A stretch of DNA of 64,000 bases from Litomosoides sigmodontis (GCA_963070105.1 OY718807.1:4933001-4997000); one strand, 5' to 3'. Positions 48,863 through 63,300 are shown, numbered from the stretch's first letter. Numbers and translations are program-made. The notes: generated by a model from the letters alone, not told the origin.

Positions 48863-51800
48863 ATGTCAGGATACTGTAACGATTGCGGTTCAACAGAGTT
48901 CACTCCTGTAGATGGTTTTTTCTACTGTGCAGTGTGTAACACACAGTCACAGGTGAAGAAAGTGTTGAGCTCATTTATTTTTTGTGAAAATAGTGGTATG
49001 ATGTTAAGGACAGCATGCAAATAATATGAAGTTAAAACATATTTTATAGATGCATTGGTGTAAAAGAGGTTAGTGCGCGTTATCAGGTCAGTATTGTCTT
49101 TTTAGGTCTAATTACATGGTAACCATTTTTCCATTGGTGGTGTCATAACGGGGTTATTGAAAAAGTGTAGTGCAATAAATGAAAAGTTGTTTGCGCCTGC
49201 ATTTTTATGCTGAATTTATGCAGGTTCTTCGTGAATTTGAGCATGATGACGAAGGCACATTTCTAAAGTCGGCACCATCAACAAAAATTCGGCAGAAGAA
49301 GGCAAAGGCAAGCAAAGGGGCAAAAAAGTTTGAGGTGACGTGCTTTCATGTCAGTAGTTGGACTTTTTTCTGTTTTCGCGGTAAAGATAATAAATAGACT
49401 TTCATTCAACGTTTTCACGCATAACAAAAATTAATGAAAAGTTCAATAATCGGTAACCGAGAGATAATTGGTCGCATGTTCCATGACTGTGACTAGGATT
49501 TTTAATAGCAATTTAGGAAGAGGAGGCAGTAAATGAAGAATGCCATTTACCAGCCCTGGAGCAGGATTTCCCCGCATATCTTGGACATGCTGGCTTACGA
49601 CTGGCAACATTTACCAAGTTGCTTTCGCAGTTTTCGGCTATATTAGTTCGTGATTTTGGTGTACCAAAATGTGTTAAGGTTTGTTATCAATTAGCTGTTT
49701 ATGAAAATTTAATAAGTATAATTTTATTTAAACGGTTGTGTAGCCTTAAAACTTCTCATGTCGTTTCAGTGGCATGTACTTGGCATCCTACAACATTATT
49801 TTCAACACTTCAGAGTAGCATTCTGTAAAGAAGAACTGGATGAAGAAAACGCATATTGTCCATTAGTAAAGAATGAAAAATAGTAAGAACTATTATTTAA
49901 ATATTATAAATTAAATATGGACAAACGCTCTCTACTTTAAATTCATGTTTTTGGGAGACCTTCATTACTTCAGGCTTGAATGTATTGTGATTCGATTTAT
50001 TATTTTTTCAACAGCTGTTTTATGATTTAACATATGTGAAAAGTATATGTACAATACTATGTTGTTTATTTGCTTGCCAAGTGATCTTAAAAGCTGTGGT
50101 TTTTAATTTGCAAAGCGAAACGACGGAATTTTTGGTCTGATATGTGGTTCATATTGACACCGGCAACGGAAATCTTCCGAGAATTCGATAAATATATTGC
50201 AGTGAAGCACAAAAGAAAGCAGTGGAGATGAAAGTTAAAGCACAAAAAGAAGCGCAATTGAAGCGTGGTGATAACTTTATGTCGTTAATATCAACTGCAG
50301 ATGTCACGGCAGATCTAGATGTTCGTGTCTGTGATCTTGATGTGGTATGTTTTATACGTTTGTAATGCTTACAGTCTGGTATTCAAATTCAACCCAACGC
50401 TCACCTATATCTGAAGCTAAAGTTTAAAGTTAGCCCTTAAAAAAAGTGGAGTATTGATTGTAGTGAAGCGGTCAATCATGTCTGTTTTATATCTTCCAAT
50501 TTTTTCAAGGTTGACTTAGAAGCTGTCATGGAAAAACGAACGAAAGTATCAATGGACGCATTTACGACAGTAAGTTTTCCTATGCTTTTTTTGTTTTGGG
50601 AAATCCTTAATTTCTCCGTGTGAATGAAAAATAAGCAGTTATCTATCTCTCTTTGATGCAAAGTTGAATTATCTTTATGATCCTTTGAATAAGGCAAAAA
50701 GTACTCTAAAAGCAATACGTGAAGTTTATTAATTAATAGGAAGAGTGAGAATAATCAAGATAAAATTTAACGGCTGTACTACTAGTACATGCATAAGTGA
50801 AATAAACGTTTAGAGTAGATCGTACTGGAGATGAAATGTTTTACCATAATGAATGGTAGCATTTAGTTATGCTATTTTTAATTTCGTTTATTGCACTAGT
50901 AATCTTTTATAGTCATTTTGTTTTTCAGCTTTTACGTGTTCCAATGAGCACTGAAATTATTATGGTTATCCTCTATTTGGGATGTATACTCTCTGGTGCA
51001 AACTGGGTGTTATTATCTGATATTACACGGTATTTACAGTCTTTCATTTTAGAAATTTGAGGTTAAGGATGTGAGATCTTACACTATTTCTCATTTAATA
51101 GAAATTATGAATACTTTTCAGGTGGTTTCGTGAAGGCCGGTTTCCGATATCGTTATTTCAGTCTGCAGCCTTACTTGTTGGTGGAAGAGGAAACGACGTC
51201 TTCAGTGCGAAAGGATTTTCCTACTGTCCTAGAACACCAGTATGTTCGATTTGCTTTTTACGTTAGAAAAAGCACATAATATTTATGTTATGAAAAGTTC
51301 TTTTCATAGAGGTTTTTAAAAAATATCCAGACAGGGTAAATTTGAGTCAGTTCAGATCATGTTGAGAATCACGCAATTAAGTTAATGTCGGAAAGTTGTT
51401 TGCGTATAGCGCATTATTTATCCAACAACACTGGCGAAGTGAGATGTGCAATTACACAAATACTTGGAGTCCAGAAAGCTTCTTTGGATGAAAACCATGA
51501 GACCATGAGAACAGCCCCATGTGATTATTGTTAAAAAAAAAGTTAATTTCAGCCCTCCTGTTGCTTTGTTACAAGTTACCCCCTTCCTTTGCGCTATCAA
51601 TGTGAAACTTCATGAGGATTTTGTTGAAGGAGGCGAAGTAGATGTTGAACATCTTTTTCTTGATACATTTTTTAAATTGCATTTTACAATTTCATTTAAC
51701 ATTTAACAGACTATGCCGCTACACGAATATATACGAACAATTATGGTAGTTGCCCAACTAACTGACATTCCAGTGCAACCAGTTCCTTGCTCTTTTGATC

Positions 51801-54800
51801 GGGCAAGTTTTCGTTTTTTATGAAGTTTTGTTCGTATCTCTGTTTTAAAAGCCTATAATGATATTGATTCCTGTAGGCTTGTGAATTTCATTCTAGTTCA
51901 CATGTGAGCTTTTCATGGGCTAATTATCAGGGTGAACGACAGCTTTTTTGTTAAAAATTCTGATGAAAATGAGGCATATTGTTTATATTACAGGTCTTAG
52001 CTCGTCTTAGTTATAACCTTAATTTGCCGATGGATTTCATGCAGCATCTACGCACTGTTTTCACTATTTCTTCTCCAAATGTTGTTTTCGATGCTCAGTT
52101 TATTCATCGATTTGGCAATGTTAATTTGGAAGCGTTATTAGAAAAGGCAAACAATGCCTACTGCGATAATATCACTTTTGCTCTTGAGCAGAGCACTTAT
52201 CAGTTGGAAGAAGGCTGCGGTCGGCAGTAAGCAAAAATATTTTTTTAATTTGCTACTTTGTTAAACCTCTTCAAGCTTTAAAAGAAGCCCTTCGAAACGA
52301 TGAAAAAAACTTTCAATTTTAATTGAACTAATAATTTTAATTGAATTTTTTAGCTTCTTTCTACATTTTATTTCAATATTGCTTTTATAACGTGCAACAA
52401 AAATTCAAAGAGCTTATCTTTTCCCAAATAAACATATCCATAAAGTTCAAGCGATTTGTTTTGATGACAAATTTTATGAATCAATTCAAATTTAGTTTTT
52501 ATATGAACTTAAAAAGTTATTTTCATACGTTATTGATTTCAATATGGTGTAGGTATTCTATAATGCCGTCCATCGATGTCAAGGCAGTTGCAATAATACT
52601 TTTTGCACTGAAGCTGGTGTTCGGCCTCGATGATAATAGAGAATTCAATATGAAAAGACGGGTATTTTGTTTCCTATACTAAAAACTATCTGAAGGACAA
52701 ATTGAATGTCAACATCACTTTGCATTCATGAGAAATGTTTCTAGTTCGATGAAGTGAATAATGAAGAAGAGCAATTTGATTTCGATCTTTGGATGCAGCA
52801 GTTGAAAATGCGTACGAATGTGTGGCGTGGTAGGAGTTTAAAGGATGTTTTGGAAAAAAGGTATTGTTTTAACCTTCATTGGATAGACAAGAGATGAAGT
52901 ATCTTCATCATCTGGTATTAATATCTCTATTGTAATAAGCATCATTCTCCGATATTATTAGACCTACATATTAGTGAGACGTGCTTGTTAAAGGTGTCCA
53001 CACCTAGCTATGTCATTTAATTCAGCTATTTCATTTGATTCCTGCCAACTAATATCCCATTTCATTAAGACAATATGAAGCTCAATCAAAAAATTAGGTA
53101 AATCTACATGTTTACCATGTTAAAGATCGCTATCGATTATCACCCAAATTATGAAAACATTAGCATTTTAGTATTTTCAGGACAGCTGCGCTTCCCAAAT
53201 ATGACTCTACATTTGAAAACTATCGAATGATACTCATTCGTGAAAATTATTTAGGAGAAAAGGTGTCGCAGACTGGTACTGGTAGAATAACGGGTGGTCG
53301 AAATTTATATTTTAAAGTAAAACTTTTCTTCCGCTGGAAGTAGACTTTGTTTTTTTATGCATTCGCAAAATTTTTATTTTTTTTAGTGCATTTTAGGGAT
53401 GCGTACCGAGTAATTTTATTATGGAAAAACGCGATTATGCATTGTGCAGTACTTTTGGAGATGATTTCGACTTCACGCCGTCACGAAGTCTTAGGAAAGA
53501 GGCTTTATTAAGTATGTCCTTTGTTTATTCAGTGAGAGAGCGATTTCTGAATCTTTTCAATTTTTGCTTTAAAGTTCAACATTACTCCACATAATTATTT
53601 TAGCACCTCTTCGTTATCAAGCAACTCATCATTTCGAATGGTATGAAGCACTGGAAAAAAGTACCTCCCTAGATGATTTTAAAACCATTGATCGGTTAGT
53701 ATTATTCCATGTTTTAGAAACAGGCTTGATTATTGCTATTTCTCTCATCGAAGCAGTTTTATTTGCAGATATAATACCGATGTTTTCTTTAAATCATTCA
53801 AGAATCATCGAATGGAATATGAAGTTGTGAAAGCCTCTGAAAACAAGAAAGTGTTAAGAAGCGAGGTGCAACTAATTTTGTTTTTTCCTGATTTATTTTC
53901 GTTGTTTTTTTTTATTGTAAAAAAAGAATTCACAATAATTTTTTGAAATAATCCCAATCATTTCCGAAAAGATGATATTACAGGGTTCCTGTAACTCTGA
54001 TGAAATGCGAACGAAATGGCGCGAACTATTTCCGTGCTCGGAACACTATGAAGTAATTACTTTCACATGAGCATTAAGTGATTGGAAATTAAGGAAAAAA
54101 GGAACTGATTGAAAATTTTACATTTTTTTCAGCTTTATCCACGACCAACCTATTGTCCTGGATTGGTCAAATTCACATCTGGCGAACTGATTTATATACC
54201 TATGATCTATACACCTGGTATGACGTTGTGCATGTAACGATTTACTTTTTTTGAAATATCGGAGGTTATAATTGAAAGGCAATTTCATTTTTTATTAACT
54301 ATATATGTTCCCACTGATCAATTAATAATATTTTAGCGGTTGATGTGATATACCAGAGCGCATCGCCTTATTTCAGCGAGTCGTTCAGTGATCTTCTTGA
54401 AATTCTCTCTCTAATTATTGGAGAAGATATGAAAATTGTTTACACCTTCTTTTTAATGTTGGAGATGAAATGTTTAATGCCTAAAACGTTAGTTTTTTTA
54501 ATAATCATTCTCATCCATTTCACTGCGTAAAGAATCGCAATGAAAATTTCCTTGTTTTGCTTACAGATTGAATGATTTCGATGAAATCATCAAAAATTGT
54601 GAAAGGTTCAGAACTTGTGCTCAAGTAGAGTTATTGGGTGATGAACCACGTAATGTAAAAGTTCAACTGTGTCGCATAAATGAAAATATCGCAAGAGCTG
54701 ATTTCAGATTCTCAGTGGTTGGTTGTGTTTTTTGTGTATTGTTGTTCCTTGCTACAAGGAGGTACTCGAATCTAAAAAATTTATTTTTCTACGCTGTTAC

Positions 54801-56076
54801 GTAATAATACATTTCTACACAGTATTTAATATCGTAACATATACATTTGAATATTTAACGTTATTTTGTTAAAATTTTATTAGTAATGAAATTTGAGCAT
54901 GTGTTTTTCAGACATATATCGGAAACATACCAATCGACATAAACAAGACTTCAAAAACACCAGTGAAGCAGAGGAGAAAGAAATCATGTAATACTTATGA
55001 ATTTACGTTTTTTTTCCTTCAAAAATTTTTTTCCTTGTTTTCACTTGCACTATTATTTGGGTTATGTTATACAATGATACATCTAAAACTAAGTGAAAGT
55101 GTGATTGACAGATGATTTGCAGGCGATGCTGCTCCGGAAAAACGACGAAAAGAGAAAAGAGAAGAGGTGTTTGTAACAGAACATTCTGTGGTGCAAACCA
55201 GTGGTAATAGTTCAGAAAATTCATTTCCATTTTTAAGAAAATCTCTACTTCAAAATCTTATTCCTCGTGTCGTGATCAGTAACAGTATAAACAATCATCA
55301 TAAGTTGAAGCAAAGCACTATTTTTTTTGTACATAGTATAGTGAGAGGTCCCCTCACATATGGAAAATCTTCACGTCTTCATAAACCGGTTTAAAATGAC
55401 GTTATATCAGTATTACGGGTACTTTTCAGATATGGAAGTGGGAGAGAGTATATCTATGAGGACACGTAGCAAAAAAATAGCAAACGATCTTAAGCGAACG
55501 AATTTACACCGAGAAGGTAGGATTCATAAGTACAATTGCCAGAAATGAACATGAATAGGCTCATTCCAATCTAGCATGAACAGATTCATTAACAAAGAGC
55601 ATGGTAGTGTTCCGAACATGTTCTAAATCATAAGTGGGTGTGAAACGTTGTTTTCAAGCAAAGAGCATTATCTGTGCTGACTGACCCATAACAATTACAG
55701 TTATACAAAAGTACAATAATGGGACCATTAATTTCTACTTTTCCAAATCTTTACGACCTGTTGAATTATTGTATTTTTGAAACATATGCTTAATAAAAGG
55801 AAGCATTTCCATCTTACAGGGAAGCAAACGTCACCATCTGACAAAACGAATACCAGTATCAGATTGGTATCCAGCTGTGACGCTGGCACTGTACTAAGCT
55901 TAAGTGATGATGGTAAGGTCTTAAGTGTAATTTCTTCCTTTAAAATGATAATGGTGCTTGATTCAGCCTCAAATTACATAGCCATCTGCAGAAATGAGCG
56001 GTACTATTACGTCAAGAAGACAGAAATATCGGAAACAAGATCTCATGTCAGAGTTTTCGAAGCCAAATGTTTTTAA
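48863..56076 (+). CDS. TAF1B: RNA polymerase I factor TAF1B / Rrn7, about 27 exons
   Basis: TAF1B is the TFIIB-like factor of SL1/core factor that brings RNA polymerase I to rDNA promoters in the nucleolus. Exons: 48863-48952, 49224-49334, 49517-49678, 49770-49882, 50203-50344, 50510-50569, 50929-51029, 51122-51239, 51310-51335, 51553-51637, 51710-51802, 51994-52226, 52553-52661, 52745-52860, 53181-53316, 53397-53511, 53604-53694, 53769-53865, 53984-54052, 54133-54217, 54337-54487, 54567-54717, 54912-54987, 55123-55203, 55430-55516, 55820-55912, 56024-56076; about 947 residues. Seen: N-terminal zinc ribbon CNDCGS...YCAVCN; first cyclin fold (LRLATFTKLLSQFSAILVRD, WHVLGILQHYFQHFRVAF); LPMSTEI-type second fold (ILYLGCILSGANWVLLSDI, RWFREGRFPISLF, LKLVFGLDDNREF). 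The basic, low-complexity C-terminal 300 residues make it longer than the human 588. Donor of exon 10 (51637 or 51643) and the last exons are the least certain. Confidence 0.85.
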
Positions 56077-56167
56077 GCAATCAATGACGGGAAGGGTGAG
56101 TATCTTCTCACATATCTTGTAAAGTTTTTCAAAATTGAAACTCCTGGATTTTTACTAATCTCTCACT

Positions 56168-56171
<4 letters not shown>

Positions 56172-56217
<46 letters not shown>
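56172..56217. repeat. TA microsatellite
   Basis: About 23 uninterrupted TA units directly beside the palindrome at 56224-56253. Confidence 0.9.
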
Positions 56218-56219
<2 letters not shown>

Positions 56220-56223
56220 AAAT

Positions 56224-56253
56224 TGAGAATTGGGATATATATCCCAATTCTCA
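56224..56253. repeat. 30-bp perfect palindrome
   Basis: TGAGAATTGGGA and its reverse complement flank a central TATATA, so the full 30 bases read the same on both strands. It lies 150 bases after the TAF1B stop and may form a hairpin in the 3' untranslated region or a cruciform. Confidence 0.85.
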
Positions 56254-56320
56254 TTAATCAATCCGGCGTAATCATATGTTTTTGCAGTTTAAACAGATGT
56301 TCTTTAAAACGTAATTTCTT

Positions 56321-56326
56321 AATAAA
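56321..56326 (+). terminator. possible poly(A) signal of TAF1B
   Basis: AATAAA 245 bases after the stop, beyond the TA repeat and palindrome. Confidence 0.4.
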
Positions 56327-57337
56327 TTCGACTCACTTTTTCAGATCAAAAGCCGATTCTCAGAATATTTTAATTTCGAATTTGAAGCGGCATTTGCTCT
56401 AGCAATACCAAAATACTGGTGATAGAATCCCAGGATGAGAGGAGAAAACACTTTCAAAAAACCATGTCACTCGCTGAAAAAAGCCATTAGTGACTAGAGA
56501 CAAATTTTTCCCGCACTGCCTATATTAAGTTGTTAAGTCCTGTATGGTATAGAAGTGTCTGCGGTGCGTCCCATATTATTAATTAGTGCTTTCTCAAATC
56601 AGTTGCCGCCTGTTATGAACCTGAGTTGCAATAATTTTACCATACTTGCGAATTTCCACTCTCATCTCTATGAAAAATTGCTCAGGAAATAAAATGGTTA
56701 ATTGTAGCTGAGTTCATCAAATCCATTGCAGAACGAATTTTGTTCAATTTATTTCATGTGAAGGGTAGGGTATGCACACACCACCACAACAATGTATAAT
56801 AGCCAATTCAATCTTTTAAATTCATTTTTAGAACCTGTTTCATCCATTTACTGAATCGAATAATAATGAAATGTAGGAAATCGATAGCCAAGTGACATAG
56901 GAAATCGGGAAAAAACAGTAATAGTAATAATAAAAACAATAATAATTATAGGAAAGAAAACCATTAAGCCAACTTTTATGGAACATTTATTTCATAGGGA
57001 GTGATAATTACAGTGGATGAGGTTAGTACTTCTTTTCGCGTGGTTCCTAAACCGAATTACTTCACTCTTCGATTCCATTATATTTTATTTTGGGACCGAA
57101 CTCATGTTGTAACATTTCACGATTTAGGATACACCCTCCGCCCTATTATGTTCTATTTAATCCCCTCTTTTGAACACAAATATTCATCAGTTTGAAAGTC
57201 TTCGATAATGCGTCGAGCACACCAACGAATGTTTCTGATCGGCAGATCAGGATTTCCAAAAAAAAAAAAAAAATAGAAAACCAGCACAATACCTTTTTAA
57301 TTTTCTTGAATTGATAATGAAACAATGTGAAACATAG

Positions 57338-60300
57338 TTATACGAGATTAAAACCGTGACTGTGTTCTAAACATATAAGTAACCTGCGTCGCATCTCCTT
57401 TCGATCTACGATATTCGGCAAATCGAGCAGGTTGAAACACGTATGTGCTACCGGCAATGCTTTCTCATCACATGGCTGTATGTACATCTTCACCGCTGAC
57501 ATACCCTTCAAGTGGAAACTCCTTAGAATTTTAATTCATTCACGAACCGAACAGTAGTTATAAGATGACTTGAGCAGTTGAAAAGTGCACTATATTAACA
57601 AAATGGTATGCTTCTAATAAATGTTACTGAAAGGATTTTACTTTGTCGCACTTTCAGTTATGAAGGTAAGACTGTGATGCAAAAAACTCTACACATACTC
57701 TTTACGCAAAATATGAAAGACCTGAATCGGTATCCTCGTGCTTCCCATTAAAAACTGCAAAAATTTCTTTCTCTGAACAATGTTTAGTTCAAAAAAAACT
57801 TCCCAAAAGCAAAGAACTGCTTCATGTCGAGCGTGATATATTCCTTTATATTCCGTATTCTGAAATCAATTTTAATTGTAATCTACACATATACATGCAA
57901 ACTACACCTTAATTTTTTAAGCTTTGCAAAATAGGAAAAAAACTACTGATCAAGTTTAAATGAAGTTCATTAAAGCAGTCCAAACAAAAATACAGAGTTC
58001 GCCATTACTTGCTCATATTCTTTCAATAGAAAAAAACGCACTTTCCGAAACAGATTCCAATCATAATTCTCATTGCCGACAACCATCTCCATCAGCTCCT
58101 GCGGTTGAAAGAAATTCATGATTTTTGATTGCATCACACTTTCGAATCCTTCAGTAAACGAACACAACTGACGACGTATCTCACCTTCACAACCTTCTTC
58201 CAAGCGTTTCCTTATGTAAAGCTAAACATTTTCAAAAATTAACATCACATTAAAAGTAAAACTTCATGCCAGAAAAATCGAAATATAGGTAATTTGAATT
58301 TAAGTGGGAAAGTCTAGGTTTATAAAGGAAGGACAGTCTCAAAATTCGAACGAATGGATAAATCACCTAGTGCCATAACGACTTAGCTTGTTCCAATGCC
58401 GAAAGTTACAAATATACAAAGATGCAAAAACCTGGACAAATTCTTGCTTATTTTTTTGATTCACTGGTACTTCAGCACCATTCGTTTTCAGCTCGATATC
58501 TTTACTATCACCCAGTAAAGATATAGAAATCACGAATGTTAAGCAAAAAACTTCTTCGATATCATCTCCTTCATAATCCAAAAGATCCCTTAATGACCTA
58601 AAATACACTATAAGTAAAAGTTTACCATGCGATGCTGCATAAATTAAAAACATAGCTCACAAAACGTTCAGTTAGATCAAAAAAAATAAAAAAAAATATA
58701 AATTGTTCCAACAAGCACGGCCACTTCCTATATCACAAAAAGTCACCTTCCTTCTGCAGGACTCAATTCGCTCAAATCCTCAAGTTCCAGTGGAACATCC
58801 AAAATTTTTTTATACAAAGCCAAAGGAAATGGAAAATCGACAAGAACACTGTTGTAAATAGCCAAAGCACACAGCATTCCAACAAGTTTAAAGCTTAGTG
58901 GATCTGTTTCAACTCCTGAGAACCAAATCAAATGTGATTCCTCATTTTCTGTGAACATTCCGTATCTGAAAGCGTGATGCTGTAAACCTGAATACAAGCT
59001 GATCCTATCGAATACACATAATATCATATTCAGTAGGGCAAGAATTTAAATATAAAAAAATTAGCAAGTCAGTATGTGCACCATACTTTGATTGAAGTAG
59101 TTCTTGAAATAACAACATAAAGAATTCCTTTTTTACGCCACCAGCATCGTCTGCTTCTTCACCGATAAAATGGACCTAGAGAAATAAATTGACAAATTAG
59201 CAAAAATACATCGCTGACACATTTACCAGTGGAACAAGTTCAGGACACTTCCTACTATGCCGGGATACACTACATTATTGTCTAATTAATTGAATGAACT
59301 GATAGCCTAATTGAATATATTAGGAAGAACTTCATATAGAAGCAAAAATTTAGCACAACTAAGACATAATGCGATCTCAACTAGAGATAACGAACTGCTA
59401 CTAAATCTCACTTAAATTTAAATCGCTTAACATTCATTATATGATTGACGCATACTTTTAACGGTTTTTTAAGTTCTATTTCCTTTAATGACAACAATGC
59501 AATCATGGCATCATCAACAATATTATCGCGATGAACAGATAACTCAAAGAACGGATGCGACTGAAGAGAGATATTGAAGGGCAATATCATAATTCCTGAA
59601 GTTGACATGGAGATCTGAAAATATTACACTGTCCAAATAAATAAAACCAACGAGCGGCAAGTTTTACAGGGAACAATACACAAAGCTAAAAGAGAAATTA
59701 ACACTTTCAGCTTTTTTCAGAATAGCCTAAAGATATGAAAAGTAAGACTGCACACTTCGCACAAACACTAAAACATAAGACACAAACATATATATGTATA
59801 CCTGCATTTGGATATGAGCTTCCAGTTGCAGAAGATTTGTTTTTAATTCTGCATTCAATAAAAACGGATAATTTGACCAATAGAAAGCATCGTGTTGACC
59901 CTGAACATACGAACCACATTTATTATCTATCATAAATTATTAAAAAAATATCTTTAGCAAATTCATATTTTCGAAAAAAATAAGTCGGTTTTACAGAAAC
60001 ACTGATACTAATCGTAAAGATTAAAGAGTAATATATGTTGCCAACACGATTACGCTTAGAAAGCCTTTCACTATATTACCACAGTATTAAAATGAAAACT
60101 GCAGCAATCTTGATATGAATACCATTTGTTTTTAGTAAAAGACACCAATTTCAACGACTTGCTCAACGAAACAAACTGCAATAACCAAATGTTAAACTGT
60201 TATACTTACACTAAATTCCCATTTAGCAAGATCGTTGGCCATGTCAACTTTTTTTTGTAAATTATGCACATAAAATTTGTCGTAAGCAATCAACTTCTGA

Positions 60301-63300
60301 GATCTGTTAATGGCATTCAACTGTGATAGAATCGAACAGAAAGGAATAACATCAGAAGTATTACTCGGCTCATGCTCTACAAGTTGCTCCAAAGCTTTAA
60401 CCAATGCAGACACTAAACGATTAAAATGTCTACGTTCGAACAACGACCACCACCTCTCTAAAAAATGCTTATTGAAATAAGAGGTCGTATCGGAACAGTT
60501 ATTAGAAACCAGAGAAAGAGTTAATAGAAATTGAAAAAACAGAAAATACTGAGTTTATTTGCAAGTGAAATAAAGTTTGCCAACAACCTAGCACTTTTCG
60601 ATCTCTTTCGCGGAGTAATTGAATTGAACGGACAAATGGCAAATGAAGTGATTTGACAGATGCATATGAAGGTGAAGAAAACAAATACAGTGAAGGTAAA
60701 ATAAGATAAACTCGAAGGGATTCCAAGCAGGTTATTTTTTCCCAAGATAGGTCCCACATTCCTGCTGCATCCAGGCTCGTAAGCATCTAAAATTTCTTAG
60801 GTATAGCAAAAAATTTTTAAATCACAAATTGAAAAATGTTTGGGAATTCAAGGGGAAGCTGTACACTAAAAAGTCTTTGCTCATTAATTGCGCAAAACCT
60901 ACGAAACCAATTACTGAACTGGAGAGCAAAAGAAACGACAAATAAATTACAACACGAAATAAAATAAAAAAACAGACTATCTCCGCATACTGATCTGCAT
61001 CTGTATTTTCAGATATAATGCTAGATGCCTGTACAACATGGTCCAAATCCAAACAGTTGTTCGAAGCGCTACATCGATATCTCTTTTCATTTTCGCAAAG
61101 GAATGAGGCATTTATAGAAGATAGGGAAGAAAACACGGATTCTAGTTCTCTACAAATAACCTTATATAAAAATAAAAGTAGATCTTCTATAAATCATGGA
61201 AGACTGAACAAAAATTAAAGAATTTTCTTCGCATTGTAACTTATAAAGTTACCCAATAATGGTTAATTTGTCACCAGCTGCGAACAAATCACGAACACGT
61301 TGTAGCGATAAATACTTCGGTTTCTGAAGGTAGTTGCTTGGTCCAGAAAGCACTTCCTGAACGCCACAATATAAAACAATTTAAAATTCTTAGTTTTCTA
61401 TTTAAAGTTTATTTGTGTCTGAAATTTAATAATAGCCGTGTCTGAAAAGGAAACTTACGCATGCATGTTTTGTATGAATCTGCAAGCAGAAGCTTTGATC
61501 CCAACCCGCGAATACTGATGCTACGTTCCTAATTGAATCAATAATACGTGGTGTAATCTGATTTCGTGTATTTCCATGACCCAACTGTCCATTGCTATTC
61601 AATCCGAACGTATACATCTTTCCATTCGCTACGACTATTGTGTGACATCTAAATGGTCAATGAATGTTTTCACATATTATGCCTAAAAATTTTTGTCCTG
61701 AAGTTTGTTTAAAACAAACCTTCCGCAAGCAATTCTCGTTACATGGCTTCCAAGCATTTCGGTGATACCTCTCATACAATTATGTGACCTGCTTGGTTGA
61801 CCACAACCTAACTGCCCAAAAGAATCGCTGCCACATGAAAAAGCGAGTCCTTCATGAGTGAGTGCAATGGAGTGGCTGTCCCCACACTCAACTGCCACGA
61901 CTGAATTAATATTTGGTACTTCACTTGGATTACTGACATCTGAAAGCATTAAAACTAGTACTTGAGATTAGTAAAAAGAGTCATATCGCTCTCTTTCTTA
62001 TGAAAGCTGACATTGAAAGATTTAACAAGAATTAGTCTGATTATTTAAAGTTACAATTCAAAAAGTTTTTTGAGCCTACCGAAATATACGGTAAAACAAA
62101 TTTTGAGATGACTGCAAAAGCTAAAAAACTATACTTCCTTTACATTCTCTTCTGTAAGCGTTGCATTAGTCCCTTTAAACTTTTTTAAAGTAAACACACC
62201 TTTGTTTGTAAAATCTCCAAGTTGTCCCTCTTCGTTTTTTCCCCAAGCATATAATGCTCCACTTGCTGTTAAGGCCATTGTGAACAAATTTCCCGCACTA
62301 ACTGCATAAAAATATTAAGCTTCACGTCCGAGTAAAGGATCAACTTAATTTGTTTGTAAAATCAAAAAAAAACTAACAAACTAACATACATGAAAAAGAT
62401 ATGCATAATTTTATAACAACACAACACGATAACTTCTAAATAAAATTTCGCTTACTCTGAATAACAGGTATAGAAATAAACATGTCAACTTCTGCAGGGG
62501 AGTGTCGTATTCGCCCATCGGACTGTTGACCCCAAATAAATACTCGACCACCTCAAAAATTTATTAATGGCGGAAATTTTGTAATTTTTAATTTGAAATT
62601 TCAACCTGACCAAAACAAAACTCACTTCCATTTAGGGATACTGTATGAGATGCACCACAAGCTACTTGCACAGTTTCTGGTAATGATGGTACCCGCCTGA
62701 AAAACATGTGAAGGAGTGTGAAAAAGAAGAAATTATCAACTTAATAAATGTTCTTAATAGTGAAGACGATCTATTTCATTACGAATGAAGCAGAATACTG
62801 ACACTTCAACGTAATGCGTTACAGTAATCAAAAATACGTCTTATGCTTTCTCCAGTTAATCACAGAAGCCTAATTACCAATATTTTTACTAAGCAAAAAT
62901 ACCTGGGAGTATCAGAAATAAGAATATCGCAAGACATTGCAAGTTGTCCATGACTGTTACTACCCCACGCAAATAACCGGCCATCATCTGAAACTGCCAT
63001 ACTGTGACTTCGACCAGCCGATATTTGGATAATGCTAACAGTACTCGGCATGTGCACCGGATATATGGTGGATGAGCCTTCTTTGATACCTCCTCGACCC
63101 AGTTCACCATTATAATTACTACCACATGACCACACCTATAAATTTTTGATATGCTTTAACAACGAATAAACAGAGGATAGCAAGACTCTCACTTACTTTA
63201 AAATCTAAATTAATTAAATTCTCAAACAGCAAAATCAGAAGAAACTAAAACTCGAAAAAACCATGCCAAACCTCCCAGACATTTTGAACTTCACAAAGAA

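Larger units (their letters stand above)
56077..57337. other. spacer between convergent TAF1B and HERC4
   Basis: Contains a TA microsatellite, a perfect palindrome and an AATAAA at 56321-56326. A 64-codon plus-strand ORF at 57001-57195 has no support. No gene called. Confidence 0.4.

Noticed and set aside
50085..50200. Open segment in a TAF1B intron (KRRNFWSDMWFILTP)
   Set aside because: It cannot be entered from exon 4 in phase with a good donor, and the acceptor at 50202 joins exon 4 to exon 5 in phase without it.
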